Positions 1-9,577 of a stretch of 64,000 nucleotides of DNA are shown in pieces. The stretch is from assembly GCF_001659605.2 (NCBI RefSeq), contig NC_035163.2, positions 31,956,158 to 32,020,157 on the forward strand, written 5' to 3'. The translations under genes were made by a program, and so were the position numbers. This DNA is from Manihot esculenta. Its lineage: Eukaryota > Streptophyta > Magnoliopsida > Malpighiales > Euphorbiaceae. The notes below the pieces were generated by a model. That model worked only from the letters and a program-made list of their open reading frames with translations. It was not told the origin of the DNA and ran no database searches. The number at the start of each line of letters is the position of its first letter. Position 1 is the stretch's first letter.

Positions 1-394
1 AATATCCTGTGTAATTAAATAGGCTACACCAGCAAACAATTCCAAATGAGCAGTTCATCAATTTTCATGATACAAAAAGAAGAAGCATAAAACTGAAACC
101 AGCATGAACAGCCTAAGCAGCAAAATTCGTCATATTTGAGAATTACGAAATTTCAGTTCAATAAAAGTGAGTCCGAATGCTCAAAGCTTCCAACCAGATC
201 CAAAAACCTCAAAATACTATCTAAACTTCACAAATCACCACTAATTTTCAAGTTTAATAATCTCCAGCCAATCAATCTATGAGCAAACTGAAACTAATAA
301 AAAGTTCAAAATGGAACAGAAACCCTAACATTTCATAGAGCAGAGAGGAACTATCAGACGTTGAGACATTAGTGAAAAATTTCGAAATCCATAC

Positions 395-560
395 CTCAAA
401 TCTATAGAATTACTGCTTTCGAAAATCAAACGATAGCGTTAATGAAACGGCGATACGAAGAGTCCGTTGAACCAGATCAGCTGATCGTTTCCGTCCTTGA
501 ATTCTTCCGTGTAGTTGTTCTTGGACGGACCCATGTCATGGTCGTGCTACGAGATGGTGG
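395..560 (-). other. Putative 5' leader exon of a minus-strand gene leaving the window on the left
   Basis: Read on the minus strand, the sequence ends an exon at 395 with GAG followed by GTATGG (394 downward), a good plant splice donor. The bases from 394 to 1 are AT-rich and would be the first intron. The upstream limit of the exon is not visible and 560 is a guess. A 31-codon ORF lies inside it (439-534). The main coding sequence would be outside the window, so the gene cannot be named. The Tat LTR at 973-1472 lies about 0.4 kb upstream of it in the same orientation. Confidence 0.4.
439..534 (-). CDS. Short ORF (31 codons), possible upstream ORF of the left-edge gene
   Basis: The minus strand reads ATG at 534 to TAA at 439, giving a peptide that starts MGPSKNNYTEEF and ends VSPFH. 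It closes 44 bases before the putative splice donor at 394/395. Because it stops within the leader exon, it is either an upstream ORF or chance. I do not recognise the peptide. The plus-strand reading through the same bases has a lysine-rich tail caused by a poly-A run and looks like a shadow. Comparison with related genomes for synonymous-biased change would settle whether it is translated. Confidence 0.25.
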   Translation of the reverse strand: MGPSKNNYTEEFKDGNDQLIWFNGLFVSPFH

Positions 561-967
561 GCTCCACAAGGGGGAATTAGAAACGGACGGTTGTGATCAA
601 GTCAAGGTGATAGACTTGTCGTCAAATCTAGTGATTACGCGGCCTGGTGCTACTGTTCAGGTGAAATCTTCCAGGTTTTCTCACGAGCACACGTGTCAAA
701 ACTCGACTACGTCTGGCTCGTCGTCCCTTTCTCAACATGAATCTGCTTTGATAAAAAAAAAAAAAAAAAGCATGAATCTGCATTTTTTTAAATAAAAAAA
801 AGAGTTATATATTTAAATAAGGACTAATAATTTCATATATGTGAAAAACACTTATTTTGAATTATTTTCATGACTATTGTCGATTTGCTATTTAGATTTT
901 AGATAAATGTCTTATTTTAACTCTCAAATTATAGGTAAATAGTTTATTTTAATTGTTAAAGTAGGTA
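535..967. other. AT-rich flank between left-edge gene and Tat element
   Basis: About 430 bases with A/T homopolymer runs (for example near 750-800) and no recognisable gene. It would contain the promoter of the minus-strand gene at the left edge. The last five bases before the transposon (968-972, CTAAT) are the target-site duplication. Confidence 0.5.
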
Positions 968-972
968 CTAAT

Positions 973-1472
973 TGATGATCTGAGATCCAGAGAAATAGGG
1001 TTTTTACAATGAATTCTGTAAAACTTAGAAAAAGCTTAAACCTAGAAGGGAGTATTTCTCCTTTTATAGGTTTCCTTTTGTCGGCTAGTGACGTGCCAAT
1101 AGAACGAATATCAGTAGACCACCTGTCCCTGCCACGCTGATACGGACGTATGAGGGAATCAAATCTCTGCCCCATGCGTAACGGCCTCTGATTCTCTCAG
1201 GGCGCGGGTAGGCGGGTCTGCAAGATGGATGGATGGATCCTCTTTCAGGTTCTGGGCTGGACCGGTGAGTAGGGACAAAGCAGGGCCTAAATGGGATCGG
1301 CCCAAGGTGCAGGGAAGACGAGGCCGGCTTGGTGGAGAGAGCCAGATAAACCCGGTCGTGAGGCTTAATGGACTGGACCCAGCTGGCGTGAATGGCTTGA
1401 GGATCTCTAAGCAATGGGCTATTTTCATGGGCCTGGCCCTAGACGGGGATGAGGTGAACTCAGAGGTCATTA
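973..1472 (-). repeat. 3' LTR of the outer Tat element
   Basis: Starts TGATGATCTG on the plus strand and matches 23278-23777 over its full 500 bp without gaps. I count 17 mismatches by eye, 16 of them transitions. The inner terminal dinucleotide has decayed (TA at 1471-1472, where the other LTR has CA). A minus-strand TATA box (TATAAAAG) lies at 1061-1068. Transcription from it would run toward the left-edge gene. Confidence 0.95.
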
Positions 1473-1488
1473 ATTGCCCCTTTACCTT
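1473..1488 (-). other. Polypurine tract of the Tat element
   Basis: On the minus strand this is the purine-rich stretch AAGGTAAAGGGGCAAT, directly abutting the 3' LTR. That is where plus-strand DNA priming takes place in LTR retrotransposons. Similar tracts recur at about 3138 and 6743, as part of the module boundaries described separately. Confidence 0.7.
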
Positions 1489-3136
1489 CTCGGCAGTTAT
1501 TGCTCCGACTGTCGAGGGGGTAAACCCCTAGAATCATTATGACCGCGTCTGTTGGAATTCGGCTTGCCCTTTCATCTTATTGTCACTTGTAACTTTAAAT
1601 CTTCTCTATCTTTTTTCTATATTTAGCTTTCCTCTGCCTTTTGTGCGCACTGTTACCCTCGCTTTCTTACTTTTATCTTCCCAGTACGTTTCCTTTCCTT
1701 TCTGGTGAATAACCTTTAAGGATTCTGATGCTACCCGCCTAGAGTATAAAGTCGCTCTGTTTCACATTAAAAGCTCAGCCTCTAATTATATATTACTAAC
1801 CTTTCCTTCTTATCCTTGGGATCGTTAACAAAACAGCGAGATTTCTCTTCTCGATGGTTTGCTCTTCCCTCGCCCCAGCTCGGGCTTCCATGCCGAGCTC
1901 TCGAGGTGCCGAATCTTCAAGACTGTACACCAGTGTCAAGTCAATCTCCACTGCTTCAATTGTTCGAACTTTTGGGTCCTCTCGGACTTTGAGATCGATC
2001 GCGGACTTCAGGTCAACAGGATCAAAGCCTGCCCTCTCTCCTGATGATGCCTTTCCGCATATGTTTTACAATATTGAAAGTTTAACTTGTTCCATTGCTC
2101 TTCAGAATATTTCGCTAATTTTCTGGTGTTGCCTTCACTTGTTCCATTGCCCTTCAGAATACCTTGCCGGTTTTTTGTTGGCGCTTCGGGCAGGTGGACG
2201 GGTAATGATGCCGATCTCCCTGGGACTTTAACTCGAAGACTTATGTTTTTCATGAGATCGGCATATAATATCTGAGCTCGTTCGTATGTATCGTAAATCA
2301 CACCTCAAGACGGAGCTTAGCCGGCTTACGAAGTTGATTTTCCGAACTATAAGAATTCTTCTGAATCGAAAGCTAAGATAGTGGGGTAGGCGATAATGAT
2401 GTAAACGTAGATGATGATGTATATGGGCATGTAAATCCTTTAAGAATAGCCTTTTATCCCGTAGTGTTGGTATTTGTGACATGCTGTAATGTGTTTTTCT
2501 TTTAATGAAATTTTTGTTTTGCGTTCATACTCGAACTGTTCTTTCTTTATCATAACTGAAGTACTTAGATTGCTTGCTCCGTAACTTTTCCCAAGGGATC
2601 TACTGTATTGCTTTCTCCTTCTTGCCCCTTTAATCGTTCAGAACTAGAGTTCATTCGGCCAACTGAGCTTTTGACTTACTTTTTTCCGAGCTGGACTAGT
2701 CGTACTCATGGGCTCTGTTTTAATCCTGTGAGCCGAGCTCTTGACCTTCTTAGGTAATAAGCAGGGCTGGTCTTTATCATGCTTTCATCTGCTTGTGTCT
2801 TTGAGCTTTTTATTTATCTTTTTCGAGCTGGATCAGTCGTAACCCTGAGCTCTGCTTTTAACCTGTGAGCCGAGCTTCTGACCTTCTTAGGTAATGAGCA
2901 GGACTTGGTTCTTATCATTAGGCGAGATGTCCAAGTGGAGCCCGGTCTTAAGGTTTGAGCGAGTTGGGTTTGTTCTATGCAGATGGCATGTGGGCTTTTG
3001 GGTGACAGGTTATTGCCATAGGCCTAGCCCTAGACCGGGTGAGGAAAATCCAGTGGCCGTCAATTGCTTTCGGGTGATGGGCTATTGTCGTGGGCCCAAC
3101 CCTTAATAGAGGTGGCGAAGTCCAGCGGCCGTCGAT
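1476..3136 (+). pseudogene. Collapsed copy of the Tat antisense gene (module A)
   Basis: This stretch begins with the same boundary motif as the next module (GCCCCTTTACCTTCTC followed by CAGTTATT and GAGGGGGTAAAC) and ends with a tail homologous to the tail of the next module. Between them lie two recognisable remnants of the coding part. Around 1854-1925 the plus strand reads SSLAPARASMPSSRGAESS, comparable with LARAPSRAPKSSSHGARPS of module B. Around 2390-2460 it reads DVNVDDDVYGHVNPLRIAF, comparable with the C-terminus of module B (DVNVNKDTIGDD..RDVSPLRTVF). The central and coiled-coil parts are missing. Bases about 2680-2930 contain two copies of a unit of roughly 135 bases (GAGCTGGA..AGTCG, GTGAGCCGAGCT, CTTCTTAGGTAAT). 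Confidence 0.6.
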
Positions 3137-3381
3137 TATTGCCCCTTTACCTTCTCGTCAGTTATTGTATAACTGATGAGGGGGTAAACTTCGAGAGTAA
3201 TTAATGACCGCGCCGCTCCAAGACAAAATTGTTCAGAGTGACACTTCGTTTCATTATTGCCTTTCCTTTCGAATTCTCTTTGTCTCCTGAAGAAACTTGT
3301 TCTCGTCTGCTCTCTGTTTTCCTTCGACTTCTTCTGCCTTCTCGACCTTATTGCTTTTCAGGTACGCTCTTTTACTCTTCC

Positions 3382-6300
3382 ATGGAGGATTCTAAACTTC
3401 CCGATGTTGTCAATCTCGAGTCGCACATTACTCCTTCTTCCATAACCAAGTATATTTCTCGGAGTTATTTAGATACTCCTCTTTACCTTATTCGCGCTCC
3501 TCTCCGGAATGAAAGGATAGTTCTTCCAAAACCTGCCCCTCCTGGTTTGGTAGATCCCCAGAGGGGTCTTCGCATAGTCTTCTTTCTTAAACAGAGGGAT
3601 TTCGGTTTGACCTTCCCTTTTACCCCTTTCTTCATCGAGGTTTTCCAATATTTTGGGATAACCCCCCGGATGTTGTCCCCGAACTCCATTTTGTTTATGT
3701 CTTGTTTTGAATCCATTTGCTTGAGTTGGGGTTTTACACCCACAGCGTGTCTATTTGTCACTTTCTTCCGCCTTGTTAGGGCGACTCAGAAATTTTACTA
3801 TTTCTCCCCCCGTGGTGGATTGTCTCTTTTTACGGGCTACAAGGATTCAAAAAAAGGATGGGTAGAGAATTTCCTTGTGGCGGAGCTGAGAAAAGATGTC
3901 GACGTGTCGTGGGGAGTGGGGCTAGACTGGGAGGATGTCCCCCCAGGCATCAACGACCTACCCCAACTAAGCCTCACCGAGTAGGTGGGGTATCTTCGAC
4001 TGACTTCTGTTGACAAGAAGTATGATGTCGAGAGATGTATGTTCGTGTCTAATCTTAGGGATATCCGGGACACGGGTATAATGCCTTGTTTAGCAACTCC
4101 GCTTTTCCTCATAAGTGACATTAGAAAGTACGCTAATTCTTTCTGACTTTGTGTTTTTTGGCAGCTTCTAACGTGAAAATGGATGAGATCAAGCCCCCTA
4201 AGAACTTAGTTCTGTCCCGGGAGAGTATGAACGCTGCTTTAAATGCCCTCCTGGCTGGGCGTCCCGTGCCTGAGGTCGCTGCAGAGGTGGCTCGGGTTGT
4301 TTCTGCCAAGAAGGTTAGCCGGCCTCTTGCTAGAGCTCCTTCTCGGGCTCCAAAGTCGAGCTCTCATGGTGCCAGACCCTCTCGGTCATCTCGTCATGGC
4401 AGGTCGGCCCCTGCCTTGAAACCTGTTCAGGAGGCTAAATCTGGTCAGGGTTCTACAAAGGATGCGGAAGGAGCTCCCCTAACTGTTGTGAAGCAGGCCG
4501 GGGATATTGGACAGATGAGGACGGATCTTGCTCTTTCTGTTGAGGAGGCACCAGGGGGGAGGCTTGAATCCCCTATTATTGAAGAGGAGGCTCCTGGGAC
4601 AGGACTGGAGATCGTTCTTGTTGACGATAGTGTCCCGGAGCTTCCTACCAGGGATGCCCCTGAGGAGGTGAGGTCCGACCTTGCCAAGGACGAGGATGTC
4701 ATAGAGAAGGTAGGGGACAAACGTCCTGCCTCCCTCGAAGTGCCATCCCCAGCTCCAGCTCAAAAGAGATCCAAGGCTTCTAAGGGATCAGCTCCAGCTC
4801 TCCCTTCTATTGGGAAAGAGAAAGAAGTCCCTGTGATACCACTGATGTCTGCTCCTGATAACAACATTCTGAACGCAGAGAATATCACTCATCAGTCCCC
4901 GGCTAGCGTGGTTGCTGAGATTGTCAAGGAACGGATGTTTGGTGGCGTCTTGGAGGCTTCAGATCCGCGCTTGCTTGCTCTCACTGGTCTTTTGGCCAAC
5001 TCTACTAGGGAGCAAGCAGCGTTCCGTTCCCGACCTCGCGAGGAGCTCGGAGATACGATCAGGGAGATGCTCCTGATGGTAAGCTAAGCTACCTCCTTTG
5101 CTTTTATTCTGGTTTTCTTTGTGTTAACAGTCTTTTCCTTTGTTTTAGGTGATGGGCCTCTTCATGGAGGTGGATGCCCGCGATCACTTGCTCCGGAAAT
5201 CTGTGGACCGCCGGATAGAGGAGGCGCGCCTGGAGGAGAATTTGTCTGCGACTAGTGATGCCAGAGGCAACCTTACAGCAGCTCGAGCTCATACTGAGTC
5301 CCTCCAAGCGAAGCTGCATTCTGCCTTGGAGGCCCTCAAAAGAGCCGAAGAGAGGACGGCTGAGGCGCAAAAGCATACCAAGTCCCTGGAGGCAGAGTTG
5401 TCTCATACTCGCAGGGTTCTTAAGGAGTCTGATGAGAGGGCGGCTGCAGCAGAGATTCAAAGTGAAGAAGTTTCGAAGCAGCTGTCCTCCCTGGTGAAGA
5501 TCCTCCGTGAAAGGGATGAGGCGATAAGCCAGAAGGAGGAGGTCCAGCGCCAATATGAGGCCCTGAAGGCTGATTTTGAAGGGCTTCAAGTTCACCTAAA
5601 TAAGGTGAATATTCAAAAGGAGAGGGCCTTGGTTCGGGTGGAGATCCTTGAGCAGGAGCTGAGCACGAGTTCTGCGCGTATCAGAGACCTGGCTTCATCG
5701 GCCGAGGAGTCTACACTTCGTAACCAACAGCTTAGCCATGAAGTCGAGGCTGCAGAGTGTAAATGTTCAGCCCTGCTCAAGGTGGTTAAACATGCCGAGG
5801 ATAATATCCAGCGGGAGTGCAAGAGGCGTCTGGAGGAGTATCAGGAGTCAGATGAGCTGAAAGGAAAGATTGAGCAGGCCTGTGAAGCTCACCTCCAAGA
5901 CTATAAGGATTCTTCTGAATTGAAGGCGGTTATAGCTGAGGCCTGCGAGTTGCATCTAGACGAGTATAAAGCCTCTGAGGAGATGAAGACTGCTATTTGG
6001 CAAAAAGCCTTTCGTATGTTTAGATCTGGTTATAATAGGGGTTTAAGGGAAGCCAGACGTGCTCCTGATACTCCTCTGACAAAACTTCGAGCTAGAGAAG
6101 TGGATTCTGATGGTGAGGAGGTTCTGTATGGGGAGGATGATTTCCCCTTGCCTAGGGGGACCTCTCGTATTGCGGCTGGGTCTTCTGGGGAAGAGTCCGA
6201 GCAACAGGGGGACAATATGGAGGACTTCGGGACTGAAGGCGAAGACCCCGAGCCTGAGGAGGGAGACCCTGGCCCAGGGTTGGAGGGTGCCAGATCCCCT

Positions 6301-6399
6301 CCGGATGTAAATGTAAATAAAGATACTATAGGTGATGACATTCTGAGAGATGTAAGTCCCTTGAGGACTGTTTTTCCTTCAAACCCATCAGATAAATAA
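3382..6399 (+). pseudogene. Antisense gene of the Tat element: gypsy-type 'transposase' domain plus coiled coil (module B)
   Basis: This gene runs opposite to gag-pol. The likely start is ATG at 3382 (MEDSKLPDVVNLES). The first part (to 3981) resembles the plant domain known as 'putative gypsy type transposon' (PF04195): note FPFTPFFIEVFQYFGITP and LSPNSILFMSCFESICLSWG. A TAG at 3982-3984 interrupts it, but the frame stays open beyond it to 4143. The next segment (4165-5078) is basic, Ser/Ala/Pro-rich and acidic. It is joined in frame to 5149-6399 by a clean 70-base intron (5079-5148, GTAAGC..TTTTAG). The last segment is a long coiled coil with repeated EYQESDELK/DYKDSSELK/EYKASEEMK motifs and an acidic tail. 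I could not resolve the junction near 4144-4164. Such antisense ORFs are known in Tat elements; their function is unknown. Confidence 0.7.
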
Positions 6400-7319
6400 G
6401 TTGTACTATCTTCTTCTTCTAATGAAAGTTTTAATTTCTTTTACTTGAACTATTGTTGCTTTTGTTTTATTCTTGAACTTATCTTTTCTTATCGTAACTG
6501 GAGCACTTAATCTTCATATCTCGTGATTTATATTTTACTAAGATATTTCACTAAGAAATTTTGTTCATGAGCCTTTTCCTATCTGAACTAGTCGAGCTGG
6601 ATTATTTTTAGCCATGAGCTCGGTTTTCAGATCACGTACCTTTTGATGGTGAATAGCAGGGCTGATTTTTTGCCTTTAATTCTGTCTCGACGGGGATTGG
6701 AGCTGAGGTATTCTCTATTTCATGCCACTGGATTTCCCTCGGAGTGCCCCTTTACTTCCTCAATATTTATTACATGAGTAGTGAGGGAGTGAATCTCTGT
6801 ATTTTATTTGTGCTCGCATGGCCTCCCCTTAGGCGATTTTACTTTGCCTTTTTTAGTTGTAAGGTCGGCTGTCTGGTCCTTGCCTTTCTGCGTGCTCCAC
6901 TGGGACGGGGAGGTCGGCTTTTGTCGTTTTTTCTTTTTGTTGGGGTTGTTCTTGTTAAATGTTTGCTTAAGACCGATTGGGTCGAGCTGAGAACGCGATC
7001 TGTTGCCTGTGTCTATCTTTCTGAATGTCACATATTGCGAGTCTATCCAAGCTGGGAGATCGGTTCTTTGTTTTTTGCTTAGGCTTTTATACCTGCAATC
7101 TGTAGCTCGTCCTATACTTTTGAGTATTGTCCGGACGCTTTGCAGTTCAGACCTCTTTCTAGGCTAGCTAACTCAACGCTAGAAGTTGATTTGTGAGGTT
7201 AATGTTGTACCGAGCTTGCTTTTGGAGATTGGCCTGGGGCTGTGACGTTCTTGGCTATTGCGCCCCGAGCTCCTTCGGGAGGTCGGAATTTGATTTTTCA
7301 TCAGTAACTTAGGATTTGT
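6400..7319. other. Tail of module B and start of a third module boundary
   Basis: Bases about 6415-6700 match the tail of module A (2500-2930): the AATGAAA..TTTTGTTTT..GAACT series, then the AGTCGAGCTGGA and GAATAGCAGGGCTG motifs. At 6746 the boundary motif GCCCCTTTACTTCCTC and GTGAGGGAGTGAAT occurs again. From 6800 to 7319 no convincing gene is visible; plus-strand ORFs here look like chance. Confidence 0.5.
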
Positions 7320-8190
7320 CTTTTTTGTTTTCCCGGGAGTTCTAGGGGATCCCGGTCTTCTTTGTTTTCCCGGGAGTTATAGGGGATCCCGGTCTTTATG
7401 CTCCAGGAGGTCTTTTAAGATCCTCAACGGCCGTTTTTGTTTTGTTTTCCCTGGAGTTCTTAGGGATCCCAGTCTTCTTTGTTTTTCTGGAAGTTCTAGG
7501 GGATCCCAGTCTTCATGCTCCGGGAGGTCTTTTAAGATCCTCACCGGCCGTTTTTGTTTTATTTTCCCGGGAGTTCTTTGGGATCCCGGTCTTCTTTGTT
7601 TTCCCGGGAGTTCTGGGGGATCCCGGTCTTCATGCTCCGGGAGGTCTTTTAAGATCCTCACCGGCCGTTTTTGTTTTGTTTTCCCGGGAGTTCTTGGGGA
7701 TCCCGGTCTTCTTTGTTTTCCCGGGAGTTCTGGGGGATCCCGGTCTTCATGCTCCGGGAGGTCTTTTAAGATCCTCACCGGCCGTTTTTGTTTTGTTTTC
7801 CCGGGAGTTCTTGGGGATCCTGGTCTTCTTTGTTTTCCCGAGAGTTCTAGGGGATCCCGGTCTTCATGCTCCGGGAGGTCTTTTAAGATCCTCACCGGCC
7901 GTTTTTGTTTTGTTTTCCCGGGAGTTCTTGGGGATCCCGGTCTTCTTTGTTTTTCCGGGAGTTCTAGGGGATCCCGGTCTTCATGCTCCGGGAGGTCTTT
8001 TAAGATCCTCACCGGCCGTTTTTGTTTTGTTTTCCAGGGAGTTCTTGGGGATCCCGGTCTTCATTGTTTTTCCGGGAGTTCTGGGGGATCCCGGTCTTCA
8101 TGCTCCGGGAGGTCTTTTAAGATCCTCACCGGGCGTTTTTGTTTTATTTTTTTGGGAGTTCTTGGGGATCCCGGTCTTCTGCCCCTGAGG
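7320..8190. repeat. Minisatellite, 117-bp unit, about seven copies
   Basis: The landmark CGGGAGGTCTTTTAAGATCC starts at 7521, 7638, 7755, 7872, 7989 and 8106, an exact 117-base period. Degenerate copies lie at the left end. Each unit contains two sub-copies of TTCCCGGGAGTTCT..GGGGATCCCGGTCTTC, so it arose by an internal duplication first. Because 117 is 39 codons, ORFs run through the array on both strands (39-residue repeats), which is not evidence of coding. Minisatellites in this position, downstream of pol, are described for Tat/Ogre elements and can seed satellite DNA. Confidence 0.95.
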
Positions 8191-8332
8191 TTTCTCTGCC
8201 ACAGGGTCTTTGTATTCTGTTTTTCCTTTTGAAAAGTGACATTCATAATAGAAATAACATTATCGTATACAGAATGGCGTCATTTTATTCAGTTGTGTTT
8301 CTCAGGGTATAATATTTTTCTTTACAAATATT

Positions 8333-9577
8333 TCAAGGGAAATACCTCTTCAAGTGTTGAATATTCCAGGCATGGGGCTCAGGGTTTCCCTGCATATCTT
8401 CAATTCGGTATACTCCCGGCCTGACCACTTTTGTTATTCTGAATGGGCCCTCCCAGGTCGGTGTCAACTTACCCATTGCGACTCTTTTTCCCGTAGCTTC
8501 CAAATTTCTTAAGGCTATGTCTCCTACTTTCAAACTTCTTTCTCTGACTTTTTGGTTGTAATATCGTGCTGCCCGTTGTTGATAAGCGGCAGTTCGGACT
8601 TGAGCTTCTTCCCTGATTTCTTCGAGAGCATCCAGGTTGCTTCTTAACTTGTCATCATTAGTGTTTTCACTAACGAATTGGACTCGATGAGTGGGGATTT
8701 GCAGCTCCACTGGGACTACAACCTCTGTGCCGTAGGCAAGTGCAAAAGGTGTTTCTTTAGTAGGCGTCCTGGGGGTAGTCCGGAGTGCCCACAGGATACT
8801 GTTGAGCTCTTCTGCCCAGTTCGCCTTTGCTCCATCCAGCCGTTTTTTTAGTCCTTGGAGGATAGCTCTGTTAGTAACCTCTGTTTGGCCATTAGTCTGG
8901 GGATGGGCCACGGAGGAGAATTTGTGTCATATGCCCATGTTTGTTGTAAATGCTTTGAAAGTACTACAGTCGAACTGTCTGCCATTGTCTGAGATAAGCA
9001 CTCTTGGTATGCCAAATCTGCAGATGATGTTGCCCCATACAAAGTCTATCATCTTGCGAGCTGTGATCGTGGCTATTGCTTCTGCCTCTGGCCATTTTGA
9101 GAAGTATTCTACAGCCACTACTACGAACTTCCTCTGCCCCGTGGTTTTGGGGAAGGGTCCTAGGATATCTATTCCCCATTGTAAGAATGGCCATGGGCTG
9201 GATATGCTGGCTTGAGGAGTGGCTGGGACTCTGATGGCATTAGCAAATCTTTGGCATATGTCACACCTTCTGACGAACTCTTCTGCTTCCCTTTTGACAG
9301 TGGGCTAGTAGTATCCTTGCCTGAATATTTTATTGGCTAAAGTCCCTGCCCCTTCGTGAGCTCCACATATTCCCCTGTGTATCTCTTCCATCACCCTTAT
9401 AGCCTCCTCTGGGCTCACACACCGGAGCCATGGGCTGGACTTCCCTTTTCTATATAAGGTCCCCCTTACTGCTTGATAGTTGGCGGCACGAGTTGCTATC
9501 TTTCGGGCCTCGTCGTTATTCTCGGGGAGCTTTCCCTTCTCTAGGTATTCTATGTATGGGGTATTCCAAGTTGGGCT
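8333..9577 (-). pseudogene. Integrase part of the Tat pol, interrupted by two stops
   Basis: The frame follows directly from the RT/RNase H segment. It contains a zinc-binding region, the core D of GIDILGPFPK (about 9160-9180), the second D in ISDNGRQF and the E in WAEELNSILWALR. These are followed by the C-terminal part LKVGDIALRN..GPFRITKV..HAWNIQHLKRYFP, ending at 8333. In-frame stops lie at 9305-9307 (TAG where related integrases have Trp in a YYWP motif) and 8927-8929 (TGA before HKFSS, where Arg is usual). Both are single transitions from the expected codon. Without them the frame is open throughout. Confidence 0.85.

Noticed and set aside
442..795. 117-codon plus-strand ORF
   Set aside because: Ends in a lysine run caused by poly-A and overlaps a plausible minus-strand leader exon.
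7377..8188. Repetitive proteins of 211 and 248 residues on opposite strands
   Set aside because: Both follow from a 117-base repeat with no stop in one unit; no start, family or composition supports a real gene.
7320..8190. CRISPR-like array
   Set aside because: The units are contiguous without unique spacers, and this is a plant genome; it is a minisatellite.
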